Positions 23,281 to 31,424 of a stretch of 64,000 bases of DNA are shown one piece after another. The notes beneath the pieces were generated by a model, which saw only the letters and a program-made list of their open reading frames with translations, was not told the origin of the DNA and did no database searches. Each line of letters begins with the position of its first letter. Within the stretch, counting starts at the first letter, position 1. The stretch spans positions 1-64,000 of the forward strand of contig CAZAQV010000028.1 in assembly GCA_964487255.1 (NCBI GenBank), in the 5' to 3' direction. Source of the DNA: CAZAQV01 sp964487255 (GTDB taxonomy: Bacteria; Myxococcota_A; Polyangia; Polyangiales; CAZAQV01). The translations under genes and the position numbers were made by a program.

Positions 23281-25064
23281 TGAGAACTTTCATTCGTTCA
23301 GCTTTCGTTGTTCTTGTCACATTGTGGATTGCACAAGCTGACGTCCAGGCCCAGGACCTGCGGGTTATCGTTTTGGACTTCTCGGGTCCAGGTTCGGCAG
23401 CGGTGCGAAACGCAGCGGTGCGGGCGCTTTCGGGGCAGAAGTCTGTAGAACTGCTTCCTTCGGATGAAGTTAAAGCTGCGGGCGGACTTGAGGGCGCCGC
23501 GACCAAGCTCAACCTCAACGCATTTGTCGACGGGCGGGTGCGTAAGCGCGGGCGTCGTTGGACAGCCACCATCATGGTGAAGGCGGGAGCCTCACAAGAG
23601 GTGATCAAGACTACATCCTTTCGTGGGCGCAATGTGAGGGCGCTGACGCGCTCTGTGCAACGCGGCCTTTGGGGGCGCATCGGTGGTGCTATTCGCGAAG
23701 CCGATGCCGGCGGTGGCGGCGACGACGAGGGCGGCGGCGACGATTTCGAAGATGACCCGGGGGAAGATTCCGCGTGGCAAGGTGGCAAGAAGCGAGTCGT
23801 CGTTCGTTCGTTTTCAGGAAATGGTAGCGATCGTATGCGTAGCGCCATCGTCAAAGCGTTAAGCAAGCAGTCCTCGGCGATCGAGCTTGTCGACGCGGAC
23901 AAGGCGCGCGAAGAGGCCGCTGAAATGGAACGTGCATTGTCCTCCGACGAGGGGCGCGTCGCCGTGGGCCGTGAGCTCAAAGTTGACGCTTTTGTCGTAG
24001 GTCGAGTTCAGCGACAGAGTCGGCGACGTTGGCGCGCTCAAGTGATGGTCCAGAACGCAAAGGACGGCGACAAGCTGGAAAGCATGACTTTCTCAGCACG
24101 CTCTGAGAGCGCGTTGGAGCGAGAAATTGAGCGCGATTTCTGGAAGCGTGCTGCGGACGCGTTTGCGGAGAGTAGCTCCCCAGGGGGGGACGAATATAGC
24201 GACTTCGAGGAAGACGATGACGACGATGACAACGGCGAGGACAGTCGCGACGAAGAGGAAAGTTTTGACTTCGAAAACGATGCGCCGTCCCCGCTTCGCA
24301 TCGCAGCCTTCTACAAGCAGCGGTTTCGAAACTTCTCCTACAACGACGCGTTTGGCGCGTCCGCGGGCTTTACCCCCCTGAGCACCCACAAGACCTGGCT
24401 GCCAACCCTTGGTGCCGAAGCAACATGGTATCCCGTCGCGCACTTTAGCGACGGCGCAGCCGCGAATTTTGGTATCGATTTTCGCTTCGCTACGATTGTG
24501 GGTGTGCAGGCGGACCTCGAAGTGCCCGACTCGACGGCAATGGGCGGTGTTCGAGTGGTCCGCTACGACAATAGTTCGACGGAGTGGCACCTCGGCGCGC
24601 GCTACCGGATCGAAGTTGACTCCTCGTCGCTATCGATCAAAGCAGCCTATGTTCACTATTCGCTTGAGTTTGCAGAGAACCTCAATGCCAATCCGACGCG
24701 GCCCAACATTCCAGACGTGTCTTACTCGTTTGTACGGCTGGGGGCCGAAGGGGACTTTCGGCTCGACGAAGTAATCGTTCGTGTGAATGCGGCATACTTG
24801 CACGTGCTCGGTGCTGGAAGCGACCTGAACCAGATTGGCAACGATGCGTGGTTTCCTGATCTCAGCGTGGGAGGTCTAGAAGGCGGCATTTCGCTCGCCT
24901 ACGACCTCCTCGATGGCTTCGAAGTCGGTGTTGGCTTTGACGTGCGGTACTTCTACTACTCCATGAATAACGAGCCGGGGGACAACCCCGTTGCAGGCGG
25001 TGCTGTCGACCTCTTTCTGACCCCGTCTATCTTCGTAGGCTATGTAATTCCCGGTTCGACCTAG
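23280..25064 (+). CDS. Outer-membrane protein with duplicated N-terminal domain and acidic linker
   Basis: A Sec signal (ends ADVQAQ) begins the 594 residues. Two related domains follow: about 24-145 (DLRVIVLDFSGPGSAAVRNA, LNAFVDGRVRKRGRRWTATI) and about 165-305 (KKRVVVRSFSGNGSDRMRSA, VDAFVVGRVQRQSRRRWRAQ). Each has a short acidic linker after it, the second very rich in Asp and Glu. The last 250 residues alternate aromatic and hydrophobic positions as in a beta-barrel (TWYPVAHFSDG, WHLGARYRIEVD, FEVGVGFDVRYFYYSM). I do not know the family; the repeated domain resembles TolB-N or FlgT-like folds in pattern only. Confidence 0.6.
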   Translation: MRTFIRSAFVVLVTLWIAQADVQAQDLRVIVLDFSGPGSAAVRNAAVRALSGQKSVELLPSDEVKAAGGLEGAATKLNLNAFVDGRVRKRGRRWTATIMVKAGASQEVIKTTSFRGRNVRALTRSVQRGLWGRIGGAIREADAGGGGDDEGGGDDFEDDPGEDSAWQGGKKRVVVRSFSGNGSDRMRSAIVKALSKQSSAIELVDADKAREEAAEMERALSSDEGRVAVGRELKVDAFVVGRVQRQSRRRWRAQVMVQNAKDGDKLESMTFSARSESALEREIERDFWKRAADAFAESSSPGGDEYSDFEEDDDDDDNGEDSRDEEESFDFENDAPSPLRIAAFYKQRFRNFSYNDAFGASAGFTPLSTHKTWLPTLGAEATWYPVAHFSDGAAANFGIDFRFATIVGVQADLEVPDSTAMGGVRVVRYDNSSTEWHLGARYRIEVDSSSLSIKAAYVHYSLEFAENLNANPTRPNIPDVSYSFVRLGAEGDFRLDEVIVRVNAAYLHVLGAGSDLNQIGNDAWFPDLSVGGLEGGISLAYDLLDGFEVGVGFDVRYFYYSMNNEPGDNPVAGGAVDLFLTPSIFVGYVIPGST

Positions 25065-25107
25065 TCCTGGATCGAACGGACGGTCTTGGTCCTGGGTTGA
25101 ACGGACG
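25064..25107. repeat. Short direct repeat after the barrel gene
   Basis: GTCCTGGATCGAACGGACG (25064-25082) is followed 25 bp later by GTCCTGGGTTGAACGGACG (25089-25107), 17 of 19 bases alike. Each unit also has GTCC and GGAC ends that could pair. It lies in the gap before the TPR lipoprotein gene. Role unknown. Confidence 0.5.
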
Positions 25108-25141
25108 CAACGTTTGTTGAAGCTTGCCCGATAACTGGGCT

Positions 25142-25639
25142 ATGCCCGTGTACCTTGCGCCGCTTTTTCTAGCAATCTCTTGTCTTTGTGCCTGTGCTGG
25201 CAGGCCACCAACGCCACGAGAGGCGCTCGACATCAATCGTCTCGGTGTCGAGCAGCTGCTGGCGGGCCGACGAACTGAGGCGGAAGCCTCCTTCCGCTTG
25301 GCGCTGGAGTACGATCCGATGTTTGCCGAGGCTGCGACGAACCTTGCAACCTCGGCGTTTGCGGAGGGGCGGCTCGACGAGGCCTTGGCACGTTTTGCGT
25401 ATGTCACGGTGATAGCACCCGATTTGCCGGTTGCATGGTGCAACTGGGGGAGCGCCCTCGCCACAGCAGACCAAACGGAACAGGCAGAGCACAGGCTGCT
25501 TGAGGGGCTGCGAATCGATCCAGGCGCGATCCTATGCAGAGAGGCACTAATCCAGCTGTATCGGAGCCAAGGCCGAGCCCGTGAGGCACGCGCCCACGCC
25601 CTTCGCCTCGCCGCGCTCGCGGCCCAACGCCGACGTTGA
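25142..25639 (+). CDS. TPR-repeat lipoprotein
   Basis: From the ATG at 25142 the 165-residue product begins MPVYLAPLFLAISCLCACAG, a lipoprotein signal with Cys at LCAC or ISC. About three tetratricopeptide repeats follow: RLGVEQLLAGRRTEAEASFRLALEYDP, TNLATSAFAEGRLDEALARFAYVTVIAPD, WGSALATADQTEQAEHRLLEGLRIDPG. TPR proteins serve as interaction platforms in the periplasm. No partner can be named. Confidence 0.7.
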   Translation: MPVYLAPLFLAISCLCACAGRPPTPREALDINRLGVEQLLAGRRTEAEASFRLALEYDPMFAEAATNLATSAFAEGRLDEALARFAYVTVIAPDLPVAWCNWGSALATADQTEQAEHRLLEGLRIDPGAILCREALIQLYRSQGRAREARAHALRLAALAAQRRR

Positions 25640-25690
25640 TTGCGCAATACTTCCGCCTACCACCGGGAGAGTGTTAGCCTGCCGGTGTCG

Positions 25691-27166
25691 ATGCAGAGCC
25701 AGTCACAATCTCTCGTTCGATATGTTTGGGCGCTTCTGCTGTTGGGCGGCATTGCTGTGCAGCTTCTACAGCCCTTGGGCCCCAGCGATTCAGGTTGGGT
25801 CGCGCTTGTGTGTGCAACGCTCGGTGCGCTCATCGCATGGTGGACGGGTGCACAAGCGTATGAGCAACTGCGTGCATATGCGACGTCCGAACTGTCTCGC
25901 GCAGAGGAATCGCAGCGCCAGGGGCGACGCCAGATTTCCGATGGCACCAAGCAGATTCAAGGACACCTCCATGCTGTCGATCGAGCCGGTTCAGATTTGG
26001 CCGAACGCACGAGTGAGTTGACCGTCGTTCACCGTCAGTTTGACGAGCACCTTTCCGCCTTGGGTGCTGGTGCCCAGTCTTCGAACTCGTCGCTCCTCGA
26101 GATGTCGGCGACGCAGTCGGAGGTCGTCGAGAGTATTTCAAGTCTAGGCGGAAGTGTGCGTGAGACGGTTTCCTCAATTGAAGAGATGGCATACAGCATC
26201 AAGGAAGTTGCGCGAAATATCGATGCCCTTTCATTGACGGCTGAAGAAACGGCTTCTTCGATGAACGAGATGGACGTGTCGATCGATCAGGTTCAGTCGA
26301 ACGCGAACGAGACGGCACGGCTTTCAGAGCAGGTCGCGGCGGATGCCGAGGTTGGCGCCGAGGCGATTTTGCGCACCATTGAGGAGATCAACCACATTCG
26401 GGCCACGTCATCGGAAGTTGGAAACACGATCGCGCTTCTGGGTTCGCGCATTGGTGCCATCGGCAACATCCTTGGTGTGATCGACGACGTGGCGGAGCAG
26501 ACCAACTTGCTTGCGCTCAACGCGGCCATTATCGCGGCGCAGGCGGGCGAGCACGGCAAGGGCTTTGCGGTTGTTGCCGAGGAGATCAAGGAACTCGCTG
26601 AACGTGCCGGCTCGTCGACGAAGGAAATTGCGGAGCTGATTAAGACCGTTCAGGCCGAGTCTGATAACGCCGTCGAGGCTGTAAAGCGTGGTGCGCAAAC
26701 TGTCGAGCGGGGTGTATCGATTAGTGCTGAGGCCGAAACCGCACTCAAGAAGATCCTCGAGTCGTCGCGGCGCTCGACCACGATGGTGCGCGCTATTGCG
26801 GGTGCGACCGTCGAACAATCCCGCGGCTCCAAGCAGGTTACTGATGCGATCGGCCGCATCGCCGAAGCTGTTCAGCAGATCGCTGCTGCCACCGCGGAGC
26901 AAGCCCGTGGTTCCGAGCTGATCATGAAGTCGGCAGAAAAGATGCGAGTGATCACCCAACAGGTTGAGCGAAGCGCACAAGAGCAAGCTCGAGGCAGCGA
27001 CCAGACCACTCGTGCGATCGAAGGCATCGCCAAGATGGTGAATGTGCTTCAGCAGACTCACCACCGCGCGCAGCAGACCAATGAGAGCGCCAACCAGGCC
27101 GTTCGCCAGTTGCAGGACTCGCTCACGGCGTGCATGCGCGACATGAACCAACTCAGTGTCGATTAG
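25691..27166 (+). CDS. Methyl-accepting chemotaxis-type transducer without a large sensor domain
   Basis: The product has two N-terminal membrane helices (YVWALLLLGGIAVQLLQPLG, GWVALVCATLGALIAWWTG) separated by only a few residues, so there is no periplasmic sensor domain. A long coiled-coil signalling domain follows, with the conserved hairpin tip DVAEQTNLLALNAAIIAAQA and GEHGKGFAVVAEEI. It would bind CheA and CheW. The ATG at 25691 is chosen; a TTG 17 codons earlier is open but unlikely. No other chemotaxis genes lie nearby; tatB follows after 34 bp. Confidence 0.88.
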   Translation: MQSQSQSLVRYVWALLLLGGIAVQLLQPLGPSDSGWVALVCATLGALIAWWTGAQAYEQLRAYATSELSRAEESQRQGRRQISDGTKQIQGHLHAVDRAGSDLAERTSELTVVHRQFDEHLSALGAGAQSSNSSLLEMSATQSEVVESISSLGGSVRETVSSIEEMAYSIKEVARNIDALSLTAEETASSMNEMDVSIDQVQSNANETARLSEQVAADAEVGAEAILRTIEEINHIRATSSEVGNTIALLGSRIGAIGNILGVIDDVAEQTNLLALNAAIIAAQAGEHGKGFAVVAEEIKELAERAGSSTKEIAELIKTVQAESDNAVEAVKRGAQTVERGVSISAEAETALKKILESSRRSTTMVRAIAGATVEQSRGSKQVTDAIGRIAEAVQQIAAATAEQARGSELIMKSAEKMRVITQQVERSAQEQARGSDQTTRAIEGIAKMVNVLQQTHHRAQQTNESANQAVRQLQDSLTACMRDMNQLSVD

Positions 27167-27200
27167 GCGCTCCAAGCGCAAAGCGATAGGGTAGCGATAG

Positions 27201-27560
27201 ATGTTTGGTATCGGATGGGGAGAGATTCTGGTGATCGCGCTCGTCCTGCTGGTGGTTGTCGGCCCGGACAAGATGCCGACGTTTCTCAAGACGACCGTAA
27301 AGGGCATTCGTGATTTTCGTCGAACAGCGCGCGACCTTCGCAACGCGACGGGCATCGATCGACTCCTGGATGACCGTCCGCCGCCACCCAAACGAGTCAC
27401 GAAGCTAAGTGAGTACGAGGTGTCACGCGAGGTGCCGGTCGTCGGTGCGGACGTGGAGTACGCGCGCACGGCAGCCGTTGAAAGAGAGGACGAGTGGGCG
27501 CAGGAGGTGCCGATGCCATCGGTAGATATCGTTTTTGCTCAAAACAGTGAGGCGGCGTAA
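27201..27560 (+). CDS. tatB: Sec-independent translocase protein TatB
   Basis: One N-terminal membrane helix (FGIGWGEILVIALVLLVVVGPDKMP) with the Glu and GP-P hinge of TatA/TatB proteins is followed by an amphipathic helix (TFLKTTVKGIRDFRRTARDLR) and an acidic tail. The length (119 residues) and pairing with tatC just 4 bp downstream favour TatB over TatA. No second TatA-like gene is in the window. Confidence 0.87.
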   Translation: MFGIGWGEILVIALVLLVVVGPDKMPTFLKTTVKGIRDFRRTARDLRNATGIDRLLDDRPPPPKRVTKLSEYEVSREVPVVGADVEYARTAAVEREDEWAQEVPMPSVDIVFAQNSEAA

Positions 27561-27564
27561 TCGT

Positions 27565-28323
27565 ATGACTGCGGAGATGCCTGAAGACGATGTCGAGATG
27601 GGTTTTTTCGAGCATCTCGCAGAGCTTCGCAAGCGCTTGCTCTGGTCTGTCGTCGGTGTCATTCCACCCGTTGCGGTCGCATTCATGTTCCGCAACGAGC
27701 TGCGGGGGGCTTTCGAAGCTCCTCTTCAGGCTGCCCGAGCGCAGCGGGGCCTTGACCCCAAACCACTCGCTTACTTCGAGGTAATGGAGCCCTTTATCGT
27801 GTCGCTCAAAGTTGCCCTGACGGTGGGCGTACTGGCGGCGGCACCCTGGATCTTCGTGCAGCTGTGGCTCTTCGTTGCGCCGGGTCTCTATCGGAAAGAG
27901 AAAAAAATTGCCTTGCCAGCAATGGTGTTCGCCGGGCTGTTTTTCGCCGGCGGCGCATTCTTCGGATACTACTTTGTCTTTCCTTATGTCTTCGAGTTTT
28001 TCTTGGATTTCAACGAGGGACTCGACGATACACTGCGACTGGGTGACTACTTCTCGTTTGTCATTCGCATGTTGTTTGCATTCGGACTGGTGTTCGAGGT
28101 GCCTGTCATATCGACCTTGCTAGCGATGCTTGGTATCGTGAACTGGAAACAGCTTCTGAGCTTCGGCCGTTGGTGGGTGCTTATCGCATCGATTTTGTCG
28201 GCCTTGCTTACTCCACCGGACCCTGCCTCACAGATCTTGATGATCATCCCGCTGGTCGTCCTCTATTTCCTGTCGGTGCTCTTGGCGTTTTTATTCGGCC
28301 CCAAAAAAGCCTCGCCTGCATAG
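27565..28323 (+). CDS. tatC: Sec-independent translocase protein TatC
   Basis: TatC is the twin-arginine signal receptor in the inner membrane. The 252-residue protein has FFEHLAELRKRLLWS with the conserved Glu, six membrane segments, and the LFVAPGLYRKEKK loop. The C-terminal membrane segments have LTPPDPASQILMIIPLVVLYFLSVLLA. Start is the ATG at 27565. The last 20 codons overlap the 3' end of the convergent SDR gene. Confidence 0.97.
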   Translation: MTAEMPEDDVEMGFFEHLAELRKRLLWSVVGVIPPVAVAFMFRNELRGAFEAPLQAARAQRGLDPKPLAYFEVMEPFIVSLKVALTVGVLAAAPWIFVQLWLFVAPGLYRKEKKIALPAMVFAGLFFAGGAFFGYYFVFPYVFEFFLDFNEGLDDTLRLGDYFSFVIRMLFAFGLVFEVPVISTLLAMLGIVNWKQLLSFGRWWVLIASILSALLTPPDPASQILMIIPLVVLYFLSVLLAFLFGPKKASPA

Positions 28324-29132
28324 GGCGGGTGCTGCGGAACCGATTCGGGGATAGGCCAACTTTTGCCCCACAGGCTTTTTCCGCCGTCGATGCGAAAGGT
28401 TTGTCCAGTCACAAAATCCGAGTACTCGGACGCGAGATAGACTGCAAGATGCGCGACCTCATTGGGATGTGCGAAGCGTCGTAACGGGGTTGCTTTCTTC
28501 GAGCCGTCCCGAAGCGAGTCAGGATAGTTGGCCAACGCTTCGGTAGCGATGATGCCTGGTGCCACCGCGTTCACACGTATGCCGTGTTGCGCCCACTCGA
28601 TGGCGAGAGTCATCGTGAGGTTCTCGACGCCAGCACGTGCGGCGCCGGTATGAATCATGCCAGGAAAGCCGTTCCTCACGTCGGCGGTGATGTTGACGAT
28701 GTGCCCGTACTGTTGCGGCACCATGAACCTCGAAGCTGCCGCATGTGTCATCTTCCAAGTGCCCAGCAGGTTATTGCGGATGACGGCCTCGAACCCCTTG
28801 TTCGTAAGCGACAGTGCAGGCGAGGGAAACTGCCCTCCCGCATTGTTGACGAGAACGTCGAGTCTGCCGAACTCATCATTGATGCGCTCGAACAGGGCTG
28901 CGACATCGTCATCGTTGCGGATGTCGCAGGTTCGTGCGCTCGCGGTACCGCCGGCACCGGAGAGGGCTTCGACTGCGTCATCGAGCGGCTCTTGTCTTCG
29001 TCCGCATAGGACGACGCTTGCCCCGAGGGAAGCGAGTTCACGCGCGATAGCATAGCCGATACCTGTACCGCCTCCTGACACGAGGCAGATTCGGTTGTTC
29101 ATCAATCCGGGTCGAAAGATGCTCTCATTCAC
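28263..29132 (-). CDS. Short-chain dehydrogenase/reductase, 2,4-dienoyl-CoA reductase-like
   Basis: The 289 residues have a Rossmann nucleotide site (LVSGGGTGIGYAIARELASLGASVVLCGRR) and NNAGGQ. The usual Tyr-x3-Lys is replaced in MIHTGAARAGVENL, where the Tyr is His/Thr and the Lys is Arg. The same region in peroxisomal-type 2,4-dienoyl-CoA reductases also lacks the Tyr (they read HAGSAKAAVDAM). FRIDGGKSLWG ends the core. GTG start with AAGGA upstream. The last 20 codons lie antisense over the end of tatC. Confidence 0.8.
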   Translation of the reverse strand: MNESIFRPGLMNNRICLVSGGGTGIGYAIARELASLGASVVLCGRRQEPLDDAVEALSGAGGTASARTCDIRNDDDVAALFERINDEFGRLDVLVNNAGGQFPSPALSLTNKGFEAVIRNNLLGTWKMTHAAASRFMVPQQYGHIVNITADVRNGFPGMIHTGAARAGVENLTMTLAIEWAQHGIRVNAVAPGIIATEALANYPDSLRDGSKKATPLRRFAHPNEVAHLAVYLASEYSDFVTGQTFRIDGGKSLWGKSWPIPESVPQHPPYAGEAFLGPNKNAKSTDRK

Positions 29133-29233
29133 AGGTTCCTTCTAACCCGGAAGAAGCGAAGTTGCCACGAAGCCAAGATCGTTGCTACGCAGGAGTTTGC
29201 GTGAGAGTCAAGTCTCCAGAGCCGATTTGAGCG

Positions 29234-30469
29234 ATGAAGATCACACATCACATTCGTCAGTCGCATGAATTGCTTCGGAGTGAGTTTTGGCTTTTCGCGG
29301 GTTTGAGCACCTGCCTTCATGTGTCGTTTATTGCGAGCGTCTGTGCGCTCGGCTTGATCGCAGGTCCGTGGTTTGCCTGTGAGCTCATTGCTTTTCAGCT
29401 TCTTGGTCTAGGTGGAATGAAGCGAATCGAGCGTGACCGCGGTTGGCTCGTCGCGGGCCTGTTGTTCTTAGGTCTTCAGATGTTGATCCTGACGGGAGTT
29501 GTTTTCGCGTGGATAGGTCTGTCGACCAGCGCGCCGCTCGAGGGAGCAGTTGTCGCGAACGATGCTGTCGCCGTACGGCCGCTGTTGGTTTTTGTGAGTA
29601 CGTTGATCGTCTCACTTGGTGTCACGATCCCGCTCACCTTCGTCCCTCATCACCTTCTGAGTCGTAAGGTGGGTGCGCTCCAAGCGCTCGGTGACGGCCT
29701 GCGCGACGTCACGCGTTTGGGGTTCGTCAAGGTGTACCGGCTCGTTCTCCTCACACAGCTTTTTCAGCTTACCCCCTTCTTGCTGATGGCCCTCTTCGTA
29801 ACTTGGATCTGGGGTCGCGAAGCGATCCCTCTCGGCGTGCTCGTGCTCAGCCCGGTACAGATCGTCTTGCTGCCATTTGCGCAGGGCGTTGTGTCCTCGG
29901 TGTACGTGGAGCTCAGCGCTGAGCAACAGGCCGCGGGTCAACCGGCGCGTTGGTTGGACGTGCTTGCTCTAGCGCTCCCGGTCGTGCTTTGTTTGCTTTC
30001 TGTCCTGTCATTGCTTCGACCTGCCCCGCTGACGGACGAGGCGCGTTTTGATGGTGCCGAGGTCTTCAACTCGGCGACCGATGGCAATCAGTTCCGCGCC
30101 CAGGGCAGCGATTTGGCAATCCGTCTTGCGAACGGAAGTGTCTATCTCGAGACCTCGGATGGCGGGGGCGCCGGTCGCGTCGGAACGGGGGTGCGTGCGA
30201 TGCAGATCGAGGAGCGTTTTGACGCCTTTGTGGCAAAACTCGAGACCGATTCGGGCGCGCGGGCTTTACATTTCGATCGAGCAGGTGTGCGACTCGATGA
30301 CAGTCTTTCGGACCGCTTGGCGGGACACGTCCCGGAGTGGTTTTTTCTGCTGATTATGGCGGCGATGTTGATGAGCACGTGGGCGGTGTACCGGCGCAAG
30401 AGCACGCCCATCCTGTTCTTTTTGGTGCTCTGCGACCTTCTCGTCGCGACCATTACCTTCTTTCGCTAG
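29234..30469 (+). CDS. Multi-pass membrane protein of unknown function
   Basis: I do not recognise the family. The 411 residues begin with two hydrophobic stretches (WLFAGLSTCLHVSFIASVCALGLIAG), then several more up to about residue 255. A soluble segment of about 110 residues follows (DEARFDGAEVFNSATDGNQF to LDDSLSDRLAGHVPEW), and two further membrane segments close the protein. It is divergent from the SDR gene. Confidence 0.6.
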   Translation: MKITHHIRQSHELLRSEFWLFAGLSTCLHVSFIASVCALGLIAGPWFACELIAFQLLGLGGMKRIERDRGWLVAGLLFLGLQMLILTGVVFAWIGLSTSAPLEGAVVANDAVAVRPLLVFVSTLIVSLGVTIPLTFVPHHLLSRKVGALQALGDGLRDVTRLGFVKVYRLVLLTQLFQLTPFLLMALFVTWIWGREAIPLGVLVLSPVQIVLLPFAQGVVSSVYVELSAEQQAAGQPARWLDVLALALPVVLCLLSVLSLLRPAPLTDEARFDGAEVFNSATDGNQFRAQGSDLAIRLANGSVYLETSDGGGAGRVGTGVRAMQIEERFDAFVAKLETDSGARALHFDRAGVRLDDSLSDRLAGHVPEWFFLLIMAAMLMSTWAVYRRKSTPILFFLVLCDLLVATITFFR

Positions 30470-30510
30470 CTGGTTGTCAATCGAGGTGGTTTTGTGACAT
30501 TCCAGAGAGG

Positions 30511-31080
30511 ATGCGAAGACTTCTATATGGACTGGTGGTGTTCATCGGCCTCGGGTGTGGCGGCGCAGGCGGGGCCGGAAACGGTGACAACAATGCTTTG
30601 ACAGCGAACAACCTTTACCCGTTCGAGGAGAAGTTTGTATGGTCGCACGAGGTCGACACGGGGTCCGGGCCGCCAACCTTGGCCATCAGCCGGGTTGTGT
30701 CGATTCAAGGCAACCGCATCGAGATATCCACCGGTAGCGACCCACTGCTCTACGAGCAGCGCGAAGAGGGCATTTGGAATGTGTCGCGCAACGGTTGGCT
30801 GCTCAAAGACCCGATCGAACCCGGCCGTAGTTGGCAGAGTGCTCCCGACGTGCGGGCAACGATTGTACGAGCTGGTTTTTCGATGGAGACCAAGGGTGGG
30901 AGTTTCTCCCCGTGTGCGGAGATCGAGGAGCGCACCGAAGACCCGCCGAAGCACACGCTCACTACGTTCTGCGTGGGCGTCGGTCCCGTACAAATCCGCT
31001 CAACCATGCAGTTGCCAACACAAGGGGAAGCGACGGTCAGCGCGCAGCTTCTCGGCTTCGCTTCCGGCGACGAGCTGTAG
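30511..31080 (+). CDS. Predicted lipoprotein of unknown function
   Basis: The 189-residue product begins MRRLLYGLVVFIGLGCGGAG, a lipoprotein signal with Cys at IGLGC and Gly-rich residues after it. The rest is soluble with alternating strands (YPFEEKFVWSHEVDT, LAISRVVSIQGNRIEISTGS). Two Cys in SPCAEIEERTED and TTFCVGVG could form a disulfide. I do not recognise the family. The stop is next to the hairpin repeat copy 7. Confidence 0.6.
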   Translation: MRRLLYGLVVFIGLGCGGAGGAGNGDNNALTANNLYPFEEKFVWSHEVDTGSGPPTLAISRVVSIQGNRIEISTGSDPLLYEQREEGIWNVSRNGWLLKDPIEPGRSWQSAPDVRATIVRAGFSMETKGGSFSPCAEIEERTEDPPKHTLTTFCVGVGPVQIRSTMQLPTQGEATVSAQLLGFASGDEL

Positions 31081-31083
31081 CTC

Positions 31084-31200
31084 TGCTTTTGGCTCTTTAC
31101 GGCTACGCGTCGCAAGCAACGATTTGCAAATAGCAAATCGGCTTGCTTTGGCTTCGCACGCTCATCGCGATCGTGCTTTTGGCTCTTTACGGCTACGCGT
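31084..31200 (-). repeat. Hairpin repeat copy 7 with flanking 27-bp direct repeats
   Basis: The palindrome at 31120-31140 has stem CGATTTGC/GCAAATCG with loop AAATA (TATTT on the other strand, the family pattern). Two identical 27-bp blocks, 31084-31110 and 31174-31200, flank it with a 90-bp period, so this is one full unit plus the end of a second. In the reverse direction it matches copy 6 in front of rplQ. It starts 4 bp after the lipoprotein stop codon. Confidence 0.8.
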
Positions 31201-31424
31201 GTGTAAGTTGTTGTGGTAGCGCGCTGATTCATTCTACCCGATCGTAATTGTTTCTTAATTGGCCTTGCGGCACCTGTAGTTCAGCTGCACATTTAAATCT
31301 GGAAGAGTCTCAGATTGCATAGCGATGGCTTGCAGCCGGCCCCAACCGTGGGTGTAGGTAGGTTCAAAACCGACTCCTAGGGCTCTGGCGTTAACTATTT
31401 TTTGCAAGCGAGGGACCGACGAAC
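31201..31424. other. Intergenic stretch before the metallophosphoesterase gene
   Basis: This is the rest of the 344-bp non-coding gap that begins with copy 7. I see AT-rich sequence around 31240-31260 and a GGTTCAAAACC segment at 31368-31378 resembling a tRNA T-arm, but no matching acceptor stem or anticodon arm. No reading frame looks like a gene. GAGGGA lies about 14 bases before the next ATG. Confidence 0.5.

Noticed and set aside
31290..31410. tRNA-like T-arm (GGTTCAAAACC) and an antisense frame containing GVGFEPT, as seen in spurious frames over tRNA genes
   Set aside because: No acceptor stem, D-arm or anticodon arm can be matched around it, and one T-stem pair is broken. At most a degraded remnant.
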